A stretch of 64,000 bases of DNA, from assembly GCA_050949165.1 (NCBI GenBank), contig JBMNFF010000012.1, positions 16,675-80,674 of the forward strand, written 5' to 3'. The position numbers were made by a program, and so were the translations under genes. The DNA comes from DAIOXA01 sp050949165 (GTDB taxonomy: Bacteria > Bacillota > Proteinivoracia > UBA4975). This document shows positions 1 through 8,413 of the stretch, piece after piece; within the stretch, counting starts at the first letter, position 1, and every line of letters starts with the position of its first letter. The notes under the pieces were generated by a model. That model did not search any database, was not told where the DNA came from, and worked only from the letters and a program-made list of their open reading frames with translations.

Positions 1-501
1 GTAGCTGTTGTATGCGCTGGGGCCAAATCCATCCTGGACTTAGGCTTGACTCTGGAATACCTGGAAACCCAAGGAGTACCGGTGGTTGGGTTTGGCACAG
101 ATGAGCTGCCGGCATTCTATACAAGAACCAGCGGCTTTGGTGTGGATTATCGGGTGGACAGCGCCGAAGAACTTGCACAGGCAATTAAGGCGAAATGGGA
201 TTTAGGGATAAAGGGAGGACTGGTTGTCGCCAACCCTATACCTGAGCAGTACCAAATGGACCATAGGATTATCACAAAGGTCATAGGTGAGGCACTGAGG
301 GAAGCCAAAGAAAAAGGAATCAAGGGTAAAGAGTGCACTCCATTTCTGTTAGCGAAGGTCAAAGAAATCACCAAAGGCGATAGTCTTGAGGCCAATATTC
401 AGCTAGTATATAACAATGCAAGGGTTGGAGCACAATTAGCTGCCGAGTTGGCAAAGCTAGAGGACAAGAGCCGATTCGGCGCTTGCGATCGCCATTCCTG
501 A
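1..501 (+). CDS. psuG: Pseudouridine-5'-phosphate glycosidase, C-terminal part
   Basis: The gene runs in from the left edge, open from base 1; 166 residues are visible. PsuG reversibly splits pseudouridine 5'-phosphate into uracil and ribose 5-phosphate in the cytosol. The visible part carries the family stretch VCAGAKSILDLGLTLEYLET followed by GVPVVGFGTDELPAFYTRTSG, and later ANPIPEQYQMD, all typical of the PsuG/IndA family. The N-terminal half with the remaining active-site residues lies outside the window. The end reads into a slightly atypical tail (FGACDRHS), so the last few residues may not be ancestral. No kinase partner (psuK) is visible downstream; it could lie to the left. Confidence 0.9.
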   Translation, partial: VAVVCAGAKSILDLGLTLEYLETQGVPVVGFGTDELPAFYTRTSGFGVDYRVDSAEELAQAIKAKWDLGIKGGLVVANPIPEQYQMDHRIITKVIGEALREAKEKGIKGKECTPFLLAKVKEITKGDSLEANIQLVYNNARVGAQLAAELAKLEDKSRFGACDRHS

Positions 502-619
502 CAAAAAGCTGGGAAAGGCAACCCCACATTGCCTGTCTGCACAGAGTCAAAGTCAAGAAGGCATCGCATTGCAGAGTGGCAAAGCAGCCTGAGTTGACGC
601 AACTGATAGCCAATAGCGA

Positions 620-637
620 GGGGGCCAAAAGGCCCCC
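620..637. terminator. Hairpin between convergent genes
   Basis: A perfect 7-bp GC-rich stem (GGGGGCC/GGCCCCC) with an AAAA loop sits between psuG and the convergent surface-protein gene. It can fold on both strands. No long T tract follows, so it may be a weak terminator or rely on the context. Confidence 0.55.
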
Positions 638-657
638 TGCTGTGGATGAGTATCCAC

Positions 658-3135
658 TTATCTGAGGTTTGCCGTCAGCCAATAGAGAATGTCATCGCTG
701 ACAGCGCTGGCGCCTCCGAATATATCTGCGGCATGAAGATTCTTGGCTATTAGAAAATCCTGTACCGCCTGGTTGGGTGCAGACTGGTTGCCCCGGACCA
801 ATAGCACTCCAGAATTGAATTTGGCCGCAAGCACCCCGCCGGCAACGGCGTCGGGGAAGTCCACCCCGGTGGCTATACAGGCATGCTGACAAGGACTGGG
901 CCAGAATTCTTGGGCCAGGGCAATGGCAGTCCCATACCGGTCGCTGCCAGAAATTCTTCGGGCGCCGGGAAGCTTATTTAAGACAGCGTCGCTAATCACC
1001 GAAGTGCCGCCGATGACATAGCATTGGGAAATTCCCATATTGCTAATCGCCCGACTGGTGGCGTTGGGAATTGCGTCGGTTGTCGTCAGCAGAATGGGCC
1101 AGCCCTCACTGGCGGCGTAAGCACTGGCGGAAAGGGCATCGGCAAAATTGGTGCCCACAGCGATGAAGACGGTGTCAAAGAAGTGCATGCCACCCATTTC
1201 TTCGGCGATTAAGGCGGCGGTATCATAGCGGCTGCTACCGGCAATTCGCTCCACCGTCAGATTCATACCCCTTAACTCCGTAGCCACCGCGTCGGACACT
1301 GCCCCGGTGCCGCCCAGGATGATGACCTTGCTGGGATTAAGGCGGATAATTTCCGCCCGGGTTGAAGCCGTCAGGGAGCTGGTTCGAGTGAGGAGGATGG
1401 GCGCATCCAGCCGATAAGCCAAGGGTACCCCTGCCAGGGCGTCGGCATAGTTGTCGCCCCGGGCGAGGACCACGGTGTCGGAGCCGCTGTGCCAGCCTTC
1501 TTTGCTGATTTCGATGGCTGTGGCGTAGCGGTCTACACCGGCAATGCGCCTGACATTAGAGGAAGCAAAATTCGCCACCAGGGACCGGGAAGACTGGGCG
1601 GTGAAGGAATACACCGGGTCGGTGCTGACTACTGCGCCGCCCTCGCTCCAGTTGAGAAAGTCGAAGCCAGGATTGGCAGTGGCAGTGAGGGTAACTGTGT
1701 CCCCCTGGTTATAGGGTCCCGCTCCAGCAACAGATCCACCTTGGGACGGGTTGACTTCTATGGAAATCACAGGTTGGCGGGTATAGTTTCCCGCCACCGC
1801 CTTTGCTTCTCCTGGCTCTACGTAGACGGATACTTCGGGGGTGAGGATGTTCCAGTCCAGAACAGCTTTGAAAGTTACGGTGTTATAACCTGGCGCCACG
1901 GCATGGACAGTGTTATTGTCCAGCCAGGTCTTGCCCCCATCGACACTCCATCTTGCTCCGGACAGCACAACCAGAGGCGGTTTAATCGTGGCCTGGATTG
2001 TTGCCCAGAGGCCATTTAATAGCGGGTATTGGTTTTCGACATCAAATTTCCAGTAGGTATCGGACCATCCCTGATAGATGGCCGGGGAAGGGCTGAAATA
2101 CATTTGGCTTGTGGTCCTGGAAAAGCCCTTGCCTGTATCGGACTGGCCCGAGGTCTCCGAGTTATAGTAGCAGCTCTTAATCTGGCCGGACCCAATTTTG
2201 CCGGCAAAACCGCCGGTATCGGCATCTCCGCTTACCGGGCCCACCGAGTAACAGTGAATAACATCGTCAGGGGAGCCAATATAACCCGCCAGCCCCCCGA
2301 CATATTTAGTCCCGGTTGCTGCGCCCATGGCAAAGCACTCGCTAATTGCACCGCTGGCGCTGCCGACCAAGCCCCCTATATTCTCACGGCCAAAGACATC
2401 GCCGCGGGCAAAGCAACTGGTAACCTGGGTATCAGCGCTCGTGTTGCCAGTCAGGCCGCCGGCGTAATTAGCTTCAGCCCGGACCTCCCCCAAAGCAAAG
2501 GAGCTTTCAATCTCTGCCTCTCCTACACTCTTGCCGAGAGTCCCCACCAATCCACCGACATAATTAATTCCGGAAACCTCGACATCAGCGGAGCAGAGTT
2601 TCATCAGGCCAGTGTGTCTGCCCACCAGCCCGCCGGCCACATTCCCGGTGCAGGTAACGGACCCGTCCCGGACGTGACAATTCTCGACGATACCATTGTT
2701 ATCGGCGGCCAGGGCGCCCGCAAAAGATGGGCTGTGGACATTGACATTTTCCAGCCAAAGGTTTTTCACACTGCCGCCAGAGCCGATGGTGTCGAACAAT
2801 CCCCCAGAGCTGGCATTGGTGGTCAGGTTGAAAATCGTGTAACCACCGCCGTCATATTTGCCCTTAAAGGGTGAGGTCACTGGCCCGATGGGCTCCCAAA
2901 GGCTTATCCCTGTCAGCTCATCCAGGTTAATATCCGCTGTCTGGAGGAAATAGGCGCTTGGGTAGTCCCTGACATTCCATAAGTGATTGGCGTTGGCGAT
3001 GAGGTATGGATCCCCCATGGTTCCACTCCCTCCAGCGAAAGCGGCGGCGGAAGCATGTGGCGCCACCACCAGCATCCCCGGCAGCAACAGGATGATAAAG
3101 CTAAGCACTAGAGTCATTCTGAGCTTTTGATTCAT
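658..3135 (-). CDS. Secreted GLUG-repeat protein with CWB2 cell-wall anchors
   Basis: An 825-residue exported protein. The start ATG at 3135 is chosen because GAGGGAGGGA lies just upstream; a longer in-frame reading adds nine residues without a site. Residues 1-30 form a signal peptide (cleavage near ASA-AA). Residues about 60-340 hold glycine-rich GLUG-type repeats (GGLVG, GGLAG, GGFAG motifs), probably a beta-solenoid. Around 460-530 lies a bacterial InlB/Flg_new-like domain (PSQGGSVAGAGPYNQGD, NPGFDFLNWSEGG). The C-terminal third has three CWB2 repeats, each beginning with an R-I-(A/S)-G-x-x-R-Y motif, which in Clostridia bind anionic wall polymer non-covalently. It is likely an S-layer-associated surface protein; the ligand is unknown. 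Confidence 0.9.
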   Translation of the reverse strand: MNQKLRMTLVLSFIILLLPGMLVVAPHASAAAFAGGSGTMGDPYLIANANHLWNVRDYPSAYFLQTADINLDELTGISLWEPIGPVTSPFKGKYDGGGYTIFNLTTNASSGGLFDTIGSGGSVKNLWLENVNVHSPSFAGALAADNNGIVENCHVRDGSVTCTGNVAGGLVGRHTGLMKLCSADVEVSGINYVGGLVGTLGKSVGEAEIESSFALGEVRAEANYAGGLTGNTSADTQVTSCFARGDVFGRENIGGLVGSASGAISECFAMGAATGTKYVGGLAGYIGSPDDVIHCYSVGPVSGDADTGGFAGKIGSGQIKSCYYNSETSGQSDTGKGFSRTTSQMYFSPSPAIYQGWSDTYWKFDVENQYPLLNGLWATIQATIKPPLVVLSGARWSVDGGKTWLDNNTVHAVAPGYNTVTFKAVLDWNILTPEVSVYVEPGEAKAVAGNYTRQPVISIEVNPSQGGSVAGAGPYNQGDTVTLTATANPGFDFLNWSEGGAVVSTDPVYSFTAQSSRSLVANFASSNVRRIAGVDRYATAIEISKEGWHSGSDTVVLARGDNYADALAGVPLAYRLDAPILLTRTSSLTASTRAEIIRLNPSKVIILGGTGAVSDAVATELRGMNLTVERIAGSSRYDTAALIAEEMGGMHFFDTVFIAVGTNFADALSASAYAASEGWPILLTTTDAIPNATSRAISNMGISQCYVIGGTSVISDAVLNKLPGARRISGSDRYGTAIALAQEFWPSPCQHACIATGVDFPDAVAGGVLAAKFNSGVLLVRGNQSAPNQAVQDFLIAKNLHAADIFGGASAVSDDILYWLTANLR

Positions 3136-3196
3136 AATGATCCCTCCCTCATATAATTTCAAAATAGAGGGTGGACCGGCTGCGGTCTACATAAAT

Positions 3197-3232
3197 ATTG
3201 CTATTATTGGCTGCTGCCGCTGAAATAGCAAT
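3197..3232 (-). promoter_or_regulatory. Inverted repeat in the surface-protein leader
   Basis: Nine-base arms ATTGCTATT and AATAGCAAT are separated by 18 bases in the region between the divergent surface-protein and pseudouridine-synthase genes. It could be an operator or a leader hairpin; nothing distinguishes these. Confidence 0.3.
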
Positions 3233-3305
3233 AAGTTAAAAACAATTATGGAAAAGAGTTGGGAAGATACTTGCCAAACCCCTAGAAGGGAAGGAAAAGA
3301 CAGGA

Positions 3306-4007
3306 TTGGGGATGAAGGTAATGAAAATCCAAATCATCTATGAAGATAACCACTTGCTGGTGGTCAATAAACCCCCGAATATCTTATCCCAGGCCGACAG
3401 AACCGGGGATGCAGATATGCTTTCCCTGCTCAAGCAGGACTTGAAGCTGCGATATGCCAAGCCCGGCAATGTCTACCTGGGCTTGGTGCATCGCCTGGAT
3501 CGGCCGGTGGGCGGCGTCATGGTCTTTGCCAAGACATCCAAGGCCGCATCGCGACTGGCCGACCAGGTCCGGAGCCGCGAGTTCAAGAAGATATACCTTG
3601 CCGTCGTCCACGGCAAGCCTAAACCGGCCCAACGCTTGCGCCACTTTTTGCTGAAGGATCCTCGCACCAATATCGTCGCGGTGGTCGATGAGAATAGGGC
3701 CGGGGCCAAGGAAGCGGTGCTGGATTATGAGGTGCTGGAAAGCAGCCGGGGTTTGAGCTTGCTCAAGATAAGTTTGCTGACGGGGCGTCCCCACCAGATT
3801 CGGGTACAACTGGCCGCAAGCAAGCATCCCCTGTACGGCGATCAGCGGTATGGCGCCGGGTTCAATCAGCCGGGCCGGCAAATCGCCCTCTTCAGTCACC
3901 AGATAACCTGCCTGCACCCCACCCGGAAGGAACCCATGACTTACACCGCATTTCCGGAAATGGTTCACCCCTGGAGCCTTTTCCTCTTCCCCAGAGCTTT
4001 GGCCTGA
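3306..4007 (+). CDS. RluA-family pseudouridine synthase
   Basis: A 233-residue RNA pseudouridine synthase. The catalytic motif HRLDRPVGG (active-site Asp) is intact at about residues 61-69, with the downstream family block LLTGRPHQIRVQLA and YGDQRYGAG. There is no N-terminal S4 domain, as in the shorter RluA-type enzymes acting on rRNA or tRNA uridines. The start is uncertain: TTG 3306, ATG 3312 and ATG 3321 are all in frame, with AGGGAAGG at about 3287-3294 best placed for the first. It diverges from the surface-protein gene. The exact RNA target cannot be told from sequence. Confidence 0.9.
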   Translation: MGMKVMKIQIIYEDNHLLVVNKPPNILSQADRTGDADMLSLLKQDLKLRYAKPGNVYLGLVHRLDRPVGGVMVFAKTSKAASRLADQVRSREFKKIYLAVVHGKPKPAQRLRHFLLKDPRTNIVAVVDENRAGAKEAVLDYEVLESSRGLSLLKISLLTGRPHQIRVQLAASKHPLYGDQRYGAGFNQPGRQIALFSHQITCLHPTRKEPMTYTAFPEMVHPWSLFLFPRALA

Positions 4008-4088
4008 AAGGTTTTGTGGGGAAGGCTTTTTTCCTTTTATGGCGAATTCCCAAGGTAGCCAAAGAATTCATGTAAGAGGAGGCGGAAA

Positions 4089-4670
4089 ATGCAGTACCGA
4101 AACGCGCGGATTGAGGACATCCCCGGCGTTGCCAAGCTGCAAAGCAGGTACCATGTATCCACCATCAGCCCTGAAGACAGACCCGATGGCTTTGTGACCA
4201 CATTGTTTACTGAAGACCAGTTCCGGGATTTGATCGAAGCGGAAAATGGCCTGGCCATTGCCTGCGCCGGGGATGAGGTAATCGCCTATGCCATGGCGGC
4301 GTCCTGGCAATACTGGGCGGCATGGCCCCTCTTTCAGCACATGATTGAGGATCTGCCCAATACCGTATACCTGGGACAGCTGCTGTCCACCGAGAATACT
4401 TATCAATATGGGCCGATTTGCATTGCCCGGGAATACCGGGGGACGGAGGTCCTCCCCAACCTCTTTGAGTTCTCTCGCCGGCAGATGGCAAAGAGGTTTC
4501 CCATCCTCATTACCTTTATCAATGTGAAAAACCCCAGATCCTATAAAGCTCATACCGAAAAACTCGGTCTGGAAGTTATCAAGACCTTTGAGTTTAACGC
4601 CAACCAATATTATGAACTAGGATATGATATGGCCTTGCCAACGCCCAATCACACACTGCCTCTGGAATAG
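4089..4670 (+). CDS. GNAT-family N-acetyltransferase
   Basis: A 193-residue single-domain protein with an N-terminal GNAT pattern (YRNARIEDIPGVAKLQ) and a mid-protein acyl-CoA-binding region (GPICIAREYRGTEVLPNLFEF), followed by the usual NPRSYKAHTEKLGLEVIKTFEF block where the substrate side of GNAT folds lies. The start ATG has GAGGAGG about 6-7 bases upstream. The substrate is not predictable. It stands alone, 81 bases after the pseudouridine synthase and followed by the riboswitch promoter. Confidence 0.8.
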   Translation: MQYRNARIEDIPGVAKLQSRYHVSTISPEDRPDGFVTTLFTEDQFRDLIEAENGLAIACAGDEVIAYAMAASWQYWAAWPLFQHMIEDLPNTVYLGQLLSTENTYQYGPICIAREYRGTEVLPNLFEFSRRQMAKRFPILITFINVKNPRSYKAHTEKLGLEVIKTFEFNANQYYELGYDMALPTPNHTLPLE

Positions 4671-4696
4671 GAAAGGCTTATATCAGTGCAGTTTCC

Positions 4697-4725
4697 TTGA
4701 CAAGCCAGATTCTTGTTTATAGTAT
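4697..4725 (+). promoter_or_regulatory. SigA-type promoter for the Moco riboswitch operon
   Basis: A perfect -35 TTGACA (4697-4702) and a -10 TAGTAT (4720-4725) are 17 bp apart. The predicted transcript starts about 4732, just before the structured leader. Confidence 0.75.
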
Positions 4726-4742
4726 CAAAAGTACAATTAAAA

Positions 4743-4950
4743 TACTTGGCTCCGAGTCTGTTTTTCTAAGGGAAACTATGAAAAGCAGACCGCTGGGTAT
4801 CGCTGGAAACGGCGGTGCCTCCCGTGTTTGGAAAGGAGTTCTCGGGTGGGTTCTTTGGCGTGCCCTTATTTGTGCAGACTCTTTTCCAAGGGTCTATTTT
4901 TATTTGCTTCGCCGGGAGGGATGGGAAGCCGACCTACGTGGGGAAACAAA
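4743..4950 (+). ncRNA. Molybdenum cofactor (Moco/Tuco) riboswitch leader
   Basis: A structured leader of about 210 bases between the promoter and the lipoprotein gene. Visible conserved blocks are GCTCCGAGT and GGGAAACT at the 5' side, a hairpin CGCTG-GAAA-CGGCG (4801-4814), a stem CCTCCCG (4818-4824) pairing with CGGGAGG (4913-4919), and the 3' block GCCGACCTACGTGG (4928-4941). These order and match my recollection of the Moco RNA motif (Rfam RF01055). The stem carries a long extra arm: GGAAAGGAGT (4830-4839) pairs with ACTCTTTTCC (4878-4887). No clear terminator follows, so control may act on translation of the gene at 4980. Family assignment is from memory of the consensus; a covariance-model search would settle it. 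Confidence 0.8.
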
Positions 4951-4979
4951 ATCAGACCTTAAATTTTAGGGGGAGAAAA

Positions 4980-6113
4980 ATGATGTTTGTCAAGAAGAAA
5001 CTGATCCTGTTGTTGGCTCTCTTTACAGCTATTCTCTTTGTTTTGACGGGCTGCGGCCCCAAGGATAATGGAGATGTCCATGGCGGCGAGTATACCGGCG
5101 AAGACGATTTTGTCGTCATCGAGTGTCCCGAAAAAGGGGAAGTTGAGATTTCTGTTGCCGAACTGATGACCTTGAAGGCCATCGAGCAGGAGATCCAGAA
5201 GCTGGGCGATAATGGCGAAGTGGAGGATCAGTATCCCATTAAGGGAGTGCTGCTGGAAGATGTGCTGGCCCATTTGGAGATCAGCGCCGATAACCTGGAT
5301 TCCCTCCGCTTTACTGCCGGCGACGGATATTCTGTAGAAGTGCCCAAGGATATCCTCACCAGCGCCAAGGTAATCCTGGCCTATGAAATAGACGGCGAGC
5401 CTTTATTTGAAGGGACCCGGCCGATCCGGATGTTCATCCCCGGTCAAGAGGCAATGTACTGGGTCAAGAACACCGTAAAAATCAGCCTGAGCAGGGGGGC
5501 ATCAGACACCCCGGGCCCCGGCGGCGATCAGGCCGGACCCCTGAAGAAGATTGTCTTCTTTGAAACCCTGCAATCTCTGGTGGAGGTTGTGGACTATGCC
5601 GGTGAAGCCGGCGCCAAGGCAGTGAAAAACTCCCAGATTCTTGCCGACGTCCAGACCTCCAGCCTGGTGCGCCTGCTGGCCAGCGATGGGTTTGAAAAGA
5701 ACGAAGAACTGGATACTTTCCTGGCAAACTATATCGTTGTCCAGGGAGAAAACGCCCCGGCTTTCCGGGGACCCGACCTGCCCCGGGGCATGCATGTCAA
5801 AAACCTGGTGTTCCTGAGCACCGGCGATACCGGCTTCCTCTTTGTAGAAAAGGGAAAGGAATACTTTGAGACGGCGAGCGTCGGCGAGGACAACGGCATC
5901 AAGCTCAAAGATTTGGTGGACAAGCTGGGCCTGGAAAAGGCCGATGCCTATATCCTGGAGTCAGAGGACGGCTACTCTGTCGAAGTCAGCTTTGCAGACC
6001 TGGAAAAGGGTATCGTTTTCCTTCGGGATGACGGAATCTTGTCCTCGGCCTTCCAGGACCTTCCCAAGAACACAAAAGTAAAGTACTTGCTCTCCATCAG
6101 CGTTGTCCAGTAG
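4980..6113 (+). CDS. Lipoprotein with Oxidored_molyb-like modules
   Basis: A 377-residue lipoprotein: signal peptide with lipobox L-T-G-C, Cys25 being the likely lipidated residue. Starts ATG 4980 and ATG 4983 are both possible behind AGGGGGAG. Residues about 60-165 resemble the C-terminal part of the sulfite-oxidase molybdopterin-binding fold: IKGVLLEDVLAHLEI, then DGYSVEVPKDIL, LAYEIDGEPLFEGTRPIRMF and IPGQEAMYWVKNTVKI. A second, weaker copy occupies about 300-375 (IKLKDLVDKLGL, ESEDGYSVEVSFADL). The cysteine that ligates Mo in true sulfite oxidases is not seen, so it may bind a ligand rather than catalyse. The Moco riboswitch upstream supports a molybdopterin link. It is followed after 36 bases by a second lipoprotein gene. 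Confidence 0.75.
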   Translation: MMFVKKKLILLLALFTAILFVLTGCGPKDNGDVHGGEYTGEDDFVVIECPEKGEVEISVAELMTLKAIEQEIQKLGDNGEVEDQYPIKGVLLEDVLAHLEISADNLDSLRFTAGDGYSVEVPKDILTSAKVILAYEIDGEPLFEGTRPIRMFIPGQEAMYWVKNTVKISLSRGASDTPGPGGDQAGPLKKIVFFETLQSLVEVVDYAGEAGAKAVKNSQILADVQTSSLVRLLASDGFEKNEELDTFLANYIVVQGENAPAFRGPDLPRGMHVKNLVFLSTGDTGFLFVEKGKEYFETASVGEDNGIKLKDLVDKLGLEKADAYILESEDGYSVEVSFADLEKGIVFLRDDGILSSAFQDLPKNTKVKYLLSISVVQ

Positions 6114-6149
6114 AGCAAAGCCTGTCAAAAGGGGCCCAGGTGATTTCTT

Positions 6150-7634
6150 ATGTATCTGAAGGGCAAGTCTAAGCTCTTGACGATTGGCCTGGCGGCGGTT
6201 ATTCTGGGGAGCACGCTCCTGGGCTGCCAGGAGAAAGCGGTACCGCCCAAACTGCCCTTGTCCATTCTGGGGGATGTCGGGAATCCCCTGACCATCGCCA
6301 GCTTGGCAGAGGCGCCGGCAACCCGGATGCTGGAGTACCGGGAAGAAACAATCCAAGTAATCCCCTTGGGACAACTGATTCAGGAGGCCGAACCCTGGGG
6401 CGATAAGTATGAAATCCTCTTTATCGCAGCCGATGGATTCAGCGCCGTGATTGGCAATGAGGATCTTGCGGAGTGCTACCTGGCTCAGAGTCGTGAAAAC
6501 GGGTGGGAGGCCATCAACCTCCGGCACCCCGTCAGCAGCAATATCAAGAGGATTGAGGAAATCGTAATAGTCTCCCGGGACCTGCCCGTGGACAATTGCT
6601 TCAGTATCATCGAGCCCGGCAGAAACATCGCCAGGCTATCAGCGGGCTACTTGTACAAAAACGGCTATTCAATAGTCTCCACTGTGCGGGGTACGGCTAC
6701 CGTGGAGCACCAGGGGCAGGAGTTGACGGCCACCACCTACTACCGGCAGAAAGTCATCGACATTGAGGATTATGTCAACCTTGCAGGCAGAGATTCTGTT
6801 CTCGTCATCGGTGAAAAGGGCGAAACAGAAGTATTCCGCCAAGATGGTCGCTTTCTCCTGGCTGATAACGGCTTGGGCTATCTGGCCGGCGATGAGCTGG
6901 TCATTCCCCGGGCCAAGGGGATTGTCCTCAATCCCCCGGAGAGGCGGATTACCGATGTCTACAGCGATGCCCTGGCGGCCATGGAGGAAGGGATTCCCCT
7001 CCTGCTCATCCTGGTGGACGGCCTGGGATATCATCAATACCAGCATGCCAGCGCCCAGGGGTATACGCCTTTCCTGGATACATTGCCGGAACCCGAACTG
7101 GCCATGTCGGTCTATCCCTCCATCACCGCGGCCAATTTGGCGGCTTCCCTTTCCGGCGCCCTGCCCCATGTCAACGGCGTCTTGGACAATCGCACCCGGC
7201 AGTTGGACGTACCGACATTCTTTGAGAGAAGCAGCAAAGAGGGGAAGGCGATGACGGCGGTATGGGGGCCGGTGGGGACCATCCAGTTGGAAATCGAACC
7301 GGTGCTCAATGTGGATCGCAACGGCGACGGCAGCACCGATGATGAAAAGACCGATTACGCCCTGGGCGTCATTGCCGAGGATTACGACCTGCTCTTTGTC
7401 CATTACAAGGATGTGGACAGCGCCGGCCAGGATTTCGGCGACCTGCACCAACTGACCCTGGAGGAGATTCGAGAGACCGATGAATACATCCGCCAATTGG
7501 TGGAGAAATGGCGGGGCAGGGTCCTGATCTATGCTGATCACGGCATGTACGCGACGGAAACCGGGGGCAGCCACGGGGCTCTGGCCAGCGAGAGCATGTT
7601 CACCCCCTATTGGCTGTTTGAGACGGGGGAATAA
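6150..7634 (+). CDS. Lipoprotein: Oxidored_molyb-like module fused to phosphodiesterase
   Basis: A 494-residue lipoprotein (lipobox L-L-G-C, Cys26). Residues about 60-155 look like the module of the preceding gene (IQVIPLGQLIQEAE, IAADGFSAVIGNEDL). From about residue 275 onward it is an alkaline-phosphatase-superfamily phosphodiesterase: LLLILVDGLGY with the metal-binding Asp, a nucleophile Ser/Thr region at SVYPSITAANLAASLSG, FVHYKDVDSAGQDFGD, and ADHGMYATETGGSHG, which carries the Asp-His and His ligands. It should act outside the membrane on a phosphodiester or pyrophosphate. The gene sits 36 bases behind the first lipoprotein, in the same riboswitch-led operon, and ends at a strong hairpin. 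AGGTGA lies upstream of the ATG. Confidence 0.75.
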   Translation: MYLKGKSKLLTIGLAAVILGSTLLGCQEKAVPPKLPLSILGDVGNPLTIASLAEAPATRMLEYREETIQVIPLGQLIQEAEPWGDKYEILFIAADGFSAVIGNEDLAECYLAQSRENGWEAINLRHPVSSNIKRIEEIVIVSRDLPVDNCFSIIEPGRNIARLSAGYLYKNGYSIVSTVRGTATVEHQGQELTATTYYRQKVIDIEDYVNLAGRDSVLVIGEKGETEVFRQDGRFLLADNGLGYLAGDELVIPRAKGIVLNPPERRITDVYSDALAAMEEGIPLLLILVDGLGYHQYQHASAQGYTPFLDTLPEPELAMSVYPSITAANLAASLSGALPHVNGVLDNRTRQLDVPTFFERSSKEGKAMTAVWGPVGTIQLEIEPVLNVDRNGDGSTDDEKTDYALGVIAEDYDLLFVHYKDVDSAGQDFGDLHQLTLEEIRETDEYIRQLVEKWRGRVLIYADHGMYATETGGSHGALASESMFTPYWLFETGE

Positions 7635-7652
7635 TCCTGGGTACTGTAGAGA

Positions 7653-7676
7653 AAAAGGCCGGTGTTCCGGCCTTTT
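7653..7676. terminator. Bidirectional terminator
   Basis: Perfect stem AAAAGGCCGG/CCGGCCTTTT with loop TGTT. It gives a T run on either strand and separates the riboswitch operon from the convergent vWA gene. Confidence 0.85.
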
Positions 7677-7682
7677 CTGTGC

Positions 7683-8334
7683 TCATTTCTTTTCCCTGCG
7701 CCGATAATCTTCATCAATCTCCTGCTTCCAATCTGCGGTGAGGGGGCGTCCCTCCCGGAGGTCGGTAATGGCCATAGACATTGCCCGGAAATTGAGCTCG
7801 GTCCCTTGGCCGTCGGCATGGTAATTGGCTGCCCTGTCGGGAGAAATCCCGAACCGGCCGGCGGTTTCCACGGCGTCGATATTGGCTCCCAGGAAAATGA
7901 ACTCCCAGCCATGCTTTTTCTGCTGATGTTCCACCAACCGGCGGACCATGTCATAGGTATATTCCCGGCTGGCATTCTCCATGCCGTCGGTGGTTACGAC
8001 AACCATGACCTTGGCGGCGCGGAATTCCTCCCGGGTGTGCTTTATGGGCGGTCTTGATCTTCTGGATGGTCATGCCGATGGCATCCAGGAGGGCAGTGGA
8101 ACCGCGGACGAAGTAATTCTCTTCGGTAAGGGGCTTAACTGCCTGCAGGTCGATGCGGTGGTGGAGCACTTCGTACATGTGGTCAAAGAGGACGGTGGTC
8201 ACCACCGTCTCCCCCGGGAGGGCCTGCTGCTTTTTGAGCATGGAATTGAAACCGCCGATGGTGTCTTCTTCCAGCCCTGCCATGGAGCCGCTCCTGTCCA
8301 GGATAAAAACCAGTTCAGTAAGGTCCTTTTTCAT
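7683..8334 (-). pseudogene. von Willebrand factor A domain protein, frameshifted
   Basis: A vWA protein of about 217 residues read in two frames. The first part begins MKKDLTELVFILDRSGSMAG, with the MIDAS metal site D-R-S-G-S, behind an AGGAGG site that fixes the ATG at 8334. The second part continues with VMVVVTTDGMENASREYTYD and ends in a basic tail. The frames join if one base is removed near TTT 8041-8043 (an extra A in the coding strand), which restores TAHKHTREEFRAAK. Thus it is either a recent frameshift or a sequence error. It follows the macrodomain gene by 79 bases on the same strand, suggesting an operon. Stand-alone vWA proteins of this type (TerY/YegL-like) act as cytosolic adaptors; the partner is unknown. 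Confidence 0.8.
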
Positions 8335-8413
8335 GGCGTCATCCTCCTTATTGTGGTGAATAGAGGATAACACCGGCAGGCCCCGGGCCGGTCGCTTCTA
8401 AAGCGACAAATTT

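Noticed and set aside
2029..2874. A 281-codon plus-strand reading inside the CWB2 protein gene
   Set aside because: Shadow of the repeat-rich minus-strand gene.
4697..4969. A 90-codon plus-strand reading before the first lipoprotein
   Set aside because: It starts inside the promoter and runs through the structured Moco-type leader; there is no ribosome site, and the RNA explanation is better.
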